The position numbers were made by a program, and so were the translations under genes. Source: Aureobasidium sp. EXF-3400 (lineage: Eukaryota > Ascomycota > Dothideomycetes > Dothideales > Saccotheciaceae). Taken from it: DNA of 28,458 nt. Position 1 is the stretch's first letter. Every line of letters begins with the position of its first letter. The notes beneath the pieces are model-generated. The model was given only the letters and a program-made list of their open reading frames with translations, searched no databases and was not told the origin of the DNA. Of the stretch, positions 21,007 to 28,458 are shown piece after piece. The stretch lies in contig SWBL01000484.1 in NCBI GenBank assembly GCA_024195585.1, forward strand, positions 1 to 28,458. Direction: 5' to 3'.

Positions 21007-21477
21007 TTACAAAACATAGAACACACCCACAAAATCGTCGCTGCAATTTCCTGTGCTGCCATCTTTGTAAACAGCCAGAATCTCTCCAGCTTTCATGTCC
21101 TTGCATAGCGAAGAGATGAAGACGTTTGCCATTGTATTCAAACATTGACACATAGTAAAACTCGTATCATCTTCCAGCTCAACTTTGACAATAGGGATAT
21201 CGTGTGCCAGATTTTGGGGCCCGAAAAGGTGAAACACGGCGATAAAGTCGTCGTTGTGAATGCCTTGTGTGAATGGCTTGTGAACCGCCAGAGTTTCGCC
21301 CGGTCGAAGATCTCTGCAAAGTGAACGAATGTTGACCGGCGATGCGGATGACACATGTTGCAAATTCGCAAATTTCGCGTTCTCCGGTATCTCGATGTCG
21401 AGCACAGGAGGCCGTAGAGACGGGCTTGCGAGCACGGAGTATGGATTGATGAGCGACGAAGGATGCGAGCTTAGCAT
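21007..21477 (-). CDS. small protein with two tandem 71-residue units, possibly a gene remnant
   Basis: Open frame of 156 codons from ATG 21477 (G at -3). The frame is open further upstream to a TAA near 21657 without another ATG, so a spliced 5' exon or a decayed gene start is possible. I do not recognise a family. The striking feature is an internal duplication: IRSLCRDLRPGETLAVHKPF..DDFIAVF and ISSLCKDMKAGEILAVYKD..DDFVGVF align without gaps, about 17 of 36 identical, offset by exactly 71 residues. The weaker match reaches back over strand-like segments (VLDIEIPENAKF versus IVKVELEDDTSF), so a whole domain was doubled. No signal peptide or membrane span. It lies on the same strand as, and immediately before, the kinase relic; both could derive from one older gene, but no splice path joins them. 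Confidence 0.5.
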   Translation of the reverse strand: MLSSHPSSLINPYSVLASPSLRPPVLDIEIPENAKFANLQHVSSASPVNIRSLCRDLRPGETLAVHKPFTQGIHNDDFIAVFHLFGPQNLAHDIPIVKVELEDDTSFTMCQCLNTMANVFISSLCKDMKAGEILAVYKDGSTGNCSDDFVGVFYVL

Positions 21478-22000
21478 TTCGAGAATAGTGGCGAGGTTTG
21501 CAAGTCCCAAGGAGCTTCGAAGGGGAGCGCAGAGTTTTGTCGAAATAAGGACTGGAATAATATCGTTTTTCCTCTTGCTGCGCGGTGTCGCGATCTGGCA
21601 CCGCCATCTGATGTGAATGGATCCTATGGTCAGAGAAGGAAGTGCTATAAGAAATTACAGCCCCCAGAAGCTAGAATAACTGCTGGCATATGGTCATAAC
21701 AACAAACTTTCAACAGGTGCTGTTTCTCATGTATCCTCTCATGTAAGCACACAAGCCTATCATCTACAAGACTAGAAGAGATGAGGAACCAGGTTTTCAC
21801 ACAGATTGGACAGACACGTGGTAACACTCCAGGACGGTACCAAGCCGGCACAGTGTTGCGACGTAAGTAATGCCACTAGGACTTCTACAGATGCTTGCAC
21901 CAACTCTTGTCTCTCTACTTACTGGTTCTCATTACTCATCCGCCCTCATTAACTAGTGTAGCTGGTACATGAATTCTCTAAAAAATAAAACCCAGAGTCA
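21478..22000. other. intergenic region upstream of tRNA and repeat-unit ORF
   Basis: About 520 bp. The minus-strand frame of the repeat-unit ORF continues open to about 21655 without ATG. Several AG acceptors (for example after CATAG near 21622) could join it to an unseen 5' exon. Otherwise I see only A/T-rich sequence just before the tRNA. Confidence 0.35.
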
Positions 22001-22099
22001 GGTACTTTGGCCGAGTGGTCTAAGGCGGTGGTTTTAAGTTGATATAAGACGAAAACACCACTATCGAGAGATGCGTGGGTTCAAACCCCACAGGTACCA
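22001..22099 (+). tRNA. tL(UAA): tRNA-Leu (anticodon UAA) with intron
   Basis: Cloverleaf read by eye: acceptor GGTACTT (22001-22007) pairs with AGGTACC (22092-22098) and A73 is at 22099. The D stem is GCC/GGC, the anticodon stem GTGGT/ACCAC, and the T arm GTGGG TTCAAAC CCCAC. Loop bases TT-TAA-G give anticodon UAA (leucine, UUA codons). The chain is interrupted after position 37 by a 17-nt intron at about 22039-22055, the usual place for nuclear tRNA introns. A long variable arm (about 22062-22074) agrees with the leucine class. A box TGGCCGAGTGG and B box GGTTCAAACCC are intact. Confidence 0.96.
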
Positions 22100-22109
22100 A
22101 CATGTAACC

Positions 22110-22129
22110 TTTTTGCTCTTTTTTTTTTT
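22110..22129 (+). terminator. RNA polymerase III terminator for tRNA-Leu
   Basis: A run of five T (22110-22114), then GCTC, then eleven T (22119-22129), begins 11 nt after the tRNA 3' end, the expected Pol III stop signal. Confidence 0.85.
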
Positions 22130-22325
22130 GCAGTTCGCGTAAGATGGTCGAAATGTGGCATACTCTGTATGAGAACAAAAAACCGGCGGGTTTACCGCTG
22201 GATATGGTTACGTTGGCGCAGAGAACCGCGCCTCTTTAGTGGTATGTAGAATTTACAATTTCGGCAGTCATTTGCTCTCCTAATGAGGGCACCACTCTTG
22301 CCTGTTATACCATGCTCCTTCAGTT

Positions 22326-23438
22326 TTAAGGCCTCCAAGCCACAATCTCCTCATCCCCATCCTCTTCCGCCTGAAGCTCAAAGTGCTCAACAACTCTTCT
22401 GTTTCCTTGCTCATCGCAATCCAAACCACAAGCTTTGAGAACAGCCCACCTCACAGCTTCAATACCAATCTTCGCACCACCTCCCCATCCTTGTAGTCCT
22501 TTAATCTGTTTCTCAGCACTCGCAGCAAGAACATCTCTCTTCTTTCGTCTCTTGCCTTCATCCAAAGTGCTCAACTGTTCTTCCACCTCTTGATAGATTT
22601 TGTCCAGTTTAGCGACTTGACGGGCGAGTTTCTCAGGCCCAGGAACTTTACTATCAGTCATGACTATCCTATCCACCTTGGACAGAACAATCTGATAATC
22701 AATCCCCACAGTTTCAAAATGCTGAAGCAAGACCAAATCTCTAGGTTTGATGCCATGTAAAGCGTCAATCAGCAAAAACACTTTACGCAACTGCTTTCTC
22801 TTCTCAAAGAACTTGTTGATTTCAGGCCCCCATTCTTGACGTGAGTGGTAGCCATAACCAGGTGTGTCTACCACAACCAAAGCGCCGGACATTAATTGCT
22901 TGAGCGGTTCTTTGGCTGCGGTATCTCGTTGACTTCCCCCTACTCCAAATGCGTTCAGGGTTTTTGTGTGTCCGGCTTTGGAGCTCACTCTTGCGATTTT
23001 CTCTTTTGGACGTCCGAAGACGGCGTTTAGGAGGGAAGACTTTCCGACATTGGAGCGGCCTACGAAACACACTTCAGGGTATGGAGAACGAGGGATGGTC
23101 GAGAACTTTGCGGCCGTCCAGAGGTGGATGGGAGGGGAAGCTGGGTTTTGGAAGTAGCGGTGGGCGTAGGTTTGTTGAGCTGCTGTGGGAGGAGAAGAGA
23201 CGTGGTAGCGTTGGAGGTCGACTGGTTTCGGGGGTGCGATTTCTTTTGCCGGTGACGGAGATGCGGGTGATGAGGGCTTTGATCTCGAGGAGGTTGTGGT
23301 TGGTGGAGATGTGGTCGAGGGGAGGGTGTGTCGAGTTGGCGGCGGCGCTGTGGTTGTCGCAGTGCTGGTATGGCGTAGACCCAGTATACGACTGCGCGCG
23401 ATATGCACAAGGCACCTTCGCCGTACAATTGAGTCCAT
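22326..23438 (-). CDS. EngB/YihA-type GTPase, probably mitochondrial
   Basis: TrmE-Era-EngA-EngB-type GTPase of the EngB branch. Bacterial EngB acts in large ribosomal subunit assembly, and fungal (yeast Mrx8) and animal (GTPBP8) relatives are mitochondrial. Single exon, 370 residues from ATG 23438 (A at -3). The N-terminus, MDSIVRRRCLVHIARSRIL, is Arg-rich without acids beyond Asp2, like a mitochondrial presequence, and is followed by a Pro/Ser/Thr-rich low-complexity stretch to about residue 70. Motifs: G1 GRSNVGKS (127-134), G2 Thr in GHTKTLN (about 158), G3 DTPGYGYH (191-198), G4 SKVD (253-256, against the usual TKxD), and G5 in LAASAEK (about 300). It is much longer than the roughly 200-residue bacterial proteins because of the presequence, insertions between G4 and G5, and an acidic tail. 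It lies downstream of the Uds1 gene on the same strand, 361 bp away. Confidence 0.93.
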   Translation of the reverse strand: MDSIVRRRCLVHIARSRILGLRHTSTATTTAPPPTRHTLPSTTSPPTTTSSRSKPSSPASPSPAKEIAPPKPVDLQRYHVSSPPTAAQQTYAHRYFQNPASPPIHLWTAAKFSTIPRSPYPEVCFVGRSNVGKSSLLNAVFGRPKEKIARVSSKAGHTKTLNAFGVGGSQRDTAAKEPLKQLMSGALVVVDTPGYGYHSRQEWGPEINKFFEKRKQLRKVFLLIDALHGIKPRDLVLLQHFETVGIDYQIVLSKVDRIVMTDSKVPGPEKLARQVAKLDKIYQEVEEQLSTLDEGKRRKKRDVLAASAEKQIKGLQGWGGGAKIGIEAVRWAVLKACGLDCDEQGNRRVVEHFELQAEEDGDEEIVAWRP

Positions 23439-23799
23439 ATTGGAGTATTCGTACGTCAATTGTGTTTTCGTAAAAAGTTGAAAGGAGCGAAGAATGTCAG
23501 AGAAAGCACTCTCTCGTCGCTGGTCCGAGCTTCAGATTTGGCCAAAATATTTCACCTTGATGGGAATTGAAAGCACCAAAGCAAAATAGACAGATTGATC
23601 TGTATCTTCAAGCATACAAGTTCACTAGCACCTCTAACAACTTGTGCTATGTCCTCTAATTTCCCACTTTCCATGCTCATAAGTTCCATGATGCTCATGA
23701 TTTCCTGTGCTCTTGTAACATGTCCCTGATAACTCCTTGTTCGTGTAAATGCCAAAAGACCAAACCTTCTATTTTTCGACATCACCGCGCCTCTCGACT
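23439..23799. other. intergenic region between Uds1 and EngB-type genes
   Basis: These 361 bp contain the 3' UTR of the Uds1 gene and the promoter of the GTPase gene, both transcribed leftward. No ORF, RNA gene or repeat was recognised. Confidence 0.45.
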
Positions 23800-26720
23800 T
23801 CAAGTCGGGCGAAGGCCTGGGCTGTTCATTCCAAGACGTGGACTGACTCCTCCGTTACGCTCTCTTCTGAGACTACGCAACTGCGACTCGATCTGTCTGC
23901 GTTGTTCTTGTTCCGCCTGTTGCATTTGTTAGCTCTCTGTTTTACTTGAACATCCCAAGGATATCACTCACTCTAAGCAACTTGACTCCCTCTGCTCTCG
24001 TCTCTCTCATCATTTTCTTGAACTCATTTCTTAGCACCATGGTGCTGGTCGTTTCCCTTGTGCCACCCAAATCTGGTGTACCGCCAGGGCTTCTGACACC
24101 AAGCCATCTGACTTTCTCGTCGCTGAGTTGTACTTCCAGAGCATCCATCTTGTCGCGGAGTGAATCAATCACACCCTCAAGCTTTTCACGCTCCTTCTCC
24201 ATCTCGACTGTCTCGTGCGTAAGTTCTTGGTAGTCGGTCGCCATTTCGGCGAGTTCCTTCTCCAATGCACGCATACGACCATCATCGCGCGTGCCTGCTG
24301 CCTGGATCTCGCGCAGCGTTATGATCTCTCCTTCCAGCGATTTCGCTCTTGACTCGGCATTCTGATGCAGTCCGAGCATTTCGGCCATCTGACTCTCATG
24401 TTGACCCTTGTCACGTCTCAACTGCTCCAGCTCTGCAGACATGCTCTTGGATTTCTGCTCTAGCTCCTGGAACTCGGGGTGCGACGTCACTTGATTGGCA
24501 CGCTCTGATCGACTGCCGTACGCGCCATCCAACTCTGCCTTTGCCATTGCCAACTCGGTCGTGAGACGGATGATTTCAGCCTCGAGGTCGTCCATCTCTT
24601 CTGCCTTCATAGCCAGATTGGCCTCTGCAGTCTCTCTGGCTACCTTGGCCTGGTTTAGAGATCCGTTCAGTTCCGCAAGGCGGTCTTGGTGGTCGCTCTC
24701 CTTGTGCTGTGCTTCGATGGCTGCGATGCGTGCTTCATCTTGATGCTCGGAAATCTTGTTCTCGAGTTCAACAATCTGATCCTCAAGTTGCTCGATACGC
24801 TTGCTGTGTGCTTCGACTTCTTCCAACGCCTCTTGCTCCCGCTCTTTGAGATCCTCAATCTCGCTGGCACGAGCAGCATCTTCGCTGGTAGACTTTCCGG
24901 CGAGCTCGCGTTGTTGCTCAATCTGTCTCTTCAGGATAGCAGTCTGGGTCTCAAGATCGTTATGGCGGGAGAACAATCGTTCAACCTTGGATGTGAAAGC
25001 TTCAGTGCTGAAAGGCTCAGATGTGGTTCTTTCAAGCTCTTCATCATCAGAATCAACATCTCTGTTGGCAGCAGCAGATTCCTTAGAAGACACGATTCCC
25101 CAAAGACCTAACATAACTGCCTCATGTTGTGCAGACTTTTCGGCATGAGTGTTGGCTTTGGTATGTGCCTCATCCAGTTCTCTAGTCATGGCTTGGTGAG
25201 AGTCTTGGAGAGATGCAGAGTGCTGCAGCATGTGATCGACATTTGTAATGTTCTCCTCGAGGTAGCTGATCTGATCTTGGGTTCCCTGGCCAGTGGCTTG
25301 TGGAGGTGGCTGTATACCTTCGTAGCCAGAAAGGAAAGTGAACAGCTGATTGTTGACACCCTCCAGCCTCTTCTCGACAAGACTCTGATCTGCATCCTCG
25401 CGTGATTGAGCAATGTGTTTATGTTCTTCGAGCAGGGCAAAGATGCCGTCTTGCAATTGTTCGAGCTGGTTGTTGATATGGATCGAGGGCTCGTCGTCTT
25501 CGGGATAGGCGGATGGAATGTCGTCGGGCGAAGTGTCGATGCTGCCTGTACGACCCTTCTTTGCTTGTGAGATGAGGGAGCGCATCTGGCCATTCAGGAA
25601 CTGTAGTCGTGTGTTGACATCGTTCAATTGGCTGTTGTGGATGATGGACTGGCCTTTCGAGACATCGCTGTGGACGCTCTGATCGTAGTCGCGGATGTGA
25701 GGCAGAGAGTCTGGCGAGAGATGGTCGGCAGATTCGGCCTCGCGCTGAAGGTGAGCAGCCTGCAGGACAGCAGCCGTGTGGCACAGTAGCCTGCTCTCAA
25801 TGTATTGTCTGCGGTTTTCAAGACCAACCAGAATCTGAACCAGCTCTTCAACCTTCTTCTCGCTCTGAGCAAGTTCATCGCTAGCCTGGCCAACGCTGTT
25901 GCTCTTGACACTGGACGAACTAAGTCTTCTGTCTCCCAACAAGCTCTTTCTACGGCCTTGCGAGAGACGGCCCTCTTGCGAGTACAGACGGTGCAAGGAG
26001 CGAGCGGCCTCGCGGACTTTGCTCTCGAGAGCAAGTTTGCGACGTGTTCCCTCGATACGGGCATCGAGTTTTGTCTTCTCTTTCTTCAAAGCGTCGACCT
26101 CTTCGATAGCCAGGATGTCGAATCGTGAGCTGTCGAACATGGCAGTCTCGACTAGGAGATGCCTGTGTAGCGAGTCGCCATTGGCGAAAGAGTCGGTTCT
26201 CGGAGTGGGTGGTTGCTGCATGTCGGAAGGACTGATCATAGAGGGGTGCTGATGAGCATAGGCACTCTGGTTCTGCTGCAGCACGGCCATAGCCTTCCAG
26301 TCTGTGTCGGTGTAGCCTGGCGTGCTGGGATCGAGAAATGATGTTCGTGGGTAATCGTGAGCGGCACTGAGATCGTTGAATGGATCAGGCCTCGAGTATG
26401 CCGGCGACTCTTGAGGATGCATCGTGACTGCCATTGGAAACGAGCGACGAGAGCCAGGAGAAAGGGGTTCAAGGCGGGGTTGCTGAGTCGAGTGTCTGTC
26501 TTGCGACCTGTTAATACCACCACGTCCACAACCAAAGCGCTGCCTTGACCAACTTTCAAATCTACTATCAAGGCTTCATCGTCGATATCAGGAAAGAGCG
26601 AAAGAAGAAAAGTCAGGAGGCTGCAAGATAATCTTTGTGAATTTGAGCTGAGCTGAGATTACTTTGGCCAATTGCTCCACACGGGAGACACAGACTCACA
26701 GACCAGAAGCCGTTGCGCAT
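23800..26720 (-). CDS. Uds1-domain coiled-coil protein (Up-regulated During Septation)
   Basis: Long coiled-coil protein of the fungal Uds1 family, linked in fission yeast to septation; probably a cytoskeletal or septum scaffold. Preferred model: exons 26720-26704, 26507-23972 and 23916-23800, 889 residues. The 3' exon is secure: donor GTGAGT, branch CTAAC, acceptor CAG (55-bp intron), joining ..EGVKLLR|AEQEQRRQIE.., and ending TGA at 23802-23800. Without splicing the frame stops at 23942. The 5' side is less sure. ATG 26434 gives a usable start (859 residues), yet the frame upstream stays open and protein-like (RLEPLSPGSRRSFP). A 17-nt first exon (MRNGF plus part of W) would supply the start across a 196-bp intron with a weak GTCTGT donor. 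The Uds1 domain covers about residues 120-240 and starts HLLVETAMFDSSRFDILAIE. Heptad-rich coils fill about 390-830. The N-terminal region is Pro/Ser-rich and disordered-looking. Confidence 0.88.
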
Positions 26721-28426
26721 CAACTCTCTTCTAGAAGCAAATCACCCCCTGGTCCTTCTCCTTGGACATGCTCTGCAAATCAACAGGAGGCTGTCAGGAT
26801 TCAACACTTTTATTAACTGCTTCCTACCGAACCCTCTTTGTGCCTACTGCATGCACAAACACTTCCTTGTGCCATTTCATGTCGCTCAAACCAATTTTCC
26901 AAGCCTACCCTCCTTCCTGACTCGACGCTTCTTGACAGCTCTAAGATGAGATTAGATATACTTGTCTCCACCGAAGGCCCTACGAGCATGTCTAGCTGCT
27001 TGCTGCAAGAGCGCCAGAACACGTGAAAGACTTTATTTGTGCAAGTGTGACCATACTTGTGCTTCCCTCCTAGAATTTGAGTCGGAGTGCATTCATGTCA
27101 TATAGCATTCTTCCATGCTTGACTTTACCGCAAATTGTATGACTTTTCAAATGTCAACATCTAACTAATTATCACTATCGGACCAAGCAACACTCTTAGC
27201 TGTCTTTGCAAGAAATGTCCATCATATACCTGATGGCGTCGAAGATAGATTATTGAGCCCCAGCACTAGCGGGCAGCTGAGTGAAGCAGGGTCGTACCAT
27301 AAACTTCTGAGGAATGAGACCGAGAAACGTAACCTCGCACACCAAACAGCGACAGCACAAAGTACCTGCAATCAGCAAAGGAATGTCTCTTCAACAGTAA
27401 TGACAACCTGTCTCAATGCGATTACACAACCATGCGCTAGGCATATTCATTCAGCGTGGGTGGGAGTCAGCTGCAGGCAACAACCTCAAAGTATCCAAGA
27501 TGCGCTGGCAAGCAAGCCACAAAAAGAGATGCCAGTCGCCCTATACTTGCCCTCGATGCGTACTATCACAGCTCTCGGCCGAGAAACAGAAGAGCAACAA
27601 GAGTTGACGTTGGGAGAAATTCCCGATTCCAAGTCGTGGACAAGAGCGGTGAGAGACGGACCGCAAAGTCGGGACTTGCTTCGCTCGCACGCTTCTCGAG
27701 ACAACACGCTGGCCAACAAACACAACAACCTCGCTTTCGAGAACTCTGTCAGCTCGAAGGTTGCGGATAAAAAGTGTGATGAGCACTCGTAGAGTGTGTG
27801 ATGTCGCGCTGGAAATGACGAGGTCAGCAAGTTTATTTGCATGTTTCCAAAAATGCACCAGACACGCGAAGGACGGGGGTGATTGACAGGTCCGAGATAG
27901 ATTGAGGTTACGCCATCATCTTTACCGCCCAGCAAACCATTCGTCGGGGAGCATCGGTGCATCTCTGACAACATGACTCTCTGACCGTCAAAGCAGGTTT
28001 GTGCAGGCACGGGCGTCTTCTGCCAATGCACATGCTGGCCAACCACACAATGAGGCCGCACTCCTGACTATCACCGACAATCCGCACGCGTCTGTAGGCG
28101 ATCACTTCATCACACCAATGCTGCAATGCATCGCTGCTTCGGCCAATCTCATGCTTCATCATCCCTGTCCGGCAAAATTGCTCGCTGGCGCTTGCAGACT
28201 CCCCGCTTGCCGGCCTGACTTCTGGTCTCGCATATGTAAACCCGCTTGCTGCCCAACTCGTTTCTGCCTTTCTCCTCTGTCGATACCCAATCCGCTCCTC
28301 TCTACTTTACCTTGGCACTCTCCTGTCTCTCGTGCCTTTGCACATTGTTTTGCTCCAAGAAACATCTCAAGAACACAATCAAGTGTAACAGGCTTTATAT
28401 TTGAGCCAGTTTACCATACTACCAGG
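26721..28426. other. non-coding right flank
   Basis: About 1.7 kb upstream of the Uds1 gene and of a possible gene at the right edge. Open frames here (for example 179 codons at 27253-27792 without ATG at the front, and 191 codons on the minus strand at 27486-28061) have no recognisable domain. From about 28220 to 28330 the plus strand becomes C/T-rich, like the leader of a gene to the right. No RNA gene or repeat was recognised. Confidence 0.45.
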
Positions 28427-28458
28427 ATGACATATCGCACCCGCGAGGAATATTTGGA
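28427..28458 (+). CDS. possible start of a gene cut by the window edge
   Basis: ATG at 28427 in a good context (A at -3, ACCAGG before it) opens a frame reading MTYRTREEYL to the last base. It follows a pyrimidine-rich tract at about 28220-28330, as seen before the strongly expressed gene at 13998. Only ten full codons are visible, so no product can be named, and the ATG could instead be untranslated or intronic. Confidence 0.3.
   Translation, partial: MTYRTREEYL

Noticed and set aside
21645..21851. Minus-strand frame with CPIC...HERIH resembling a C2H2 zinc finger
   Set aside because: The Cys-to-His spacing is 19 residues instead of about 12, the frame lacks an ATG, and it is only 68 codons long; probably coincidence.
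27253..28061. Overlapping 179-codon plus and 191-codon minus frames in the right flank
   Set aside because: The plus frame opens with TTG rather than ATG; neither has a domain, and they shadow each other.
1..28458. CRISPR arrays, rRNA genes, intact transposases, biosynthetic gene cluster
   Set aside because: Looked for and not found: no spaced direct repeats, no rRNA segments, no transposase, integrase or reverse transcriptase motifs, and the lone P450 has no polyketide, peptide or terpene synthase neighbour.

Overview
The window looks like nuclear DNA of a filamentous ascomycete (Pezizomycotina). A Dothideomycete would fit, but that is inference. The evidence is: most introns are 54-59 bp with GT..AG ends and CTAAC/CTGAC-type branch sites; there is a cytochrome P450, a combined C2H2 + Zn2Cys6 transcription factor, an 'Up-regulated During Septation' (Uds1) coiled-coil protein, a Kex2-processed Ser-rich secreted protein, and a nuclear tRNA-Leu split by an intron. 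The genes are unrelated in function. There is no CRISPR array, rRNA or intact transposon, and I see no metabolic cluster.

Layout. 1-4287 holds no gene I can support, but has a cluster of perfect palindromes near 1.7-1.9 kb. 4288-6438 (-) is a two-exon P450 with an unusually long 537-bp intron, divergent across 389 bp from an F-box/beta-propeller-like gene at 6828-8693 (+). 8694-13830 is a 5-kb gene-poor stretch with one hairpin. 13998-15683 (+) is a very codon-biased secreted protein with a TATA box and a pyrimidine-rich leader. It converges on a four-exon transcription factor at 16433-18135 (-). That gene is divergent from an unrecognised 470-residue protein at 19158-20570 (+).

20675-21477 (-) is the oddest part. 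It has a frameshifted relic of a protein kinase activation segment, and next to it a small ORF made of two diverged copies of a 71-residue unit that I do not recognise. An intron-containing tRNA-Leu(UAA) follows at 22001-22099, then an EngB-type (mitochondrial) GTPase at 22326-23438 (-), and the Uds1 protein at 23800-26720 (-), whose last exon and probable tiny first exon I recovered by splicing. 26721-28426 is non-coding as far as I can see, and a gene may begin at 28427 and run off the right edge.

The best candidates for something undescribed are the tandem 71-residue repeat protein beside the kinase relic, and the orphan 470-residue protein divergent from a transcription factor. Exon boundaries here come from reading splice signals and protein continuity, not from transcripts.
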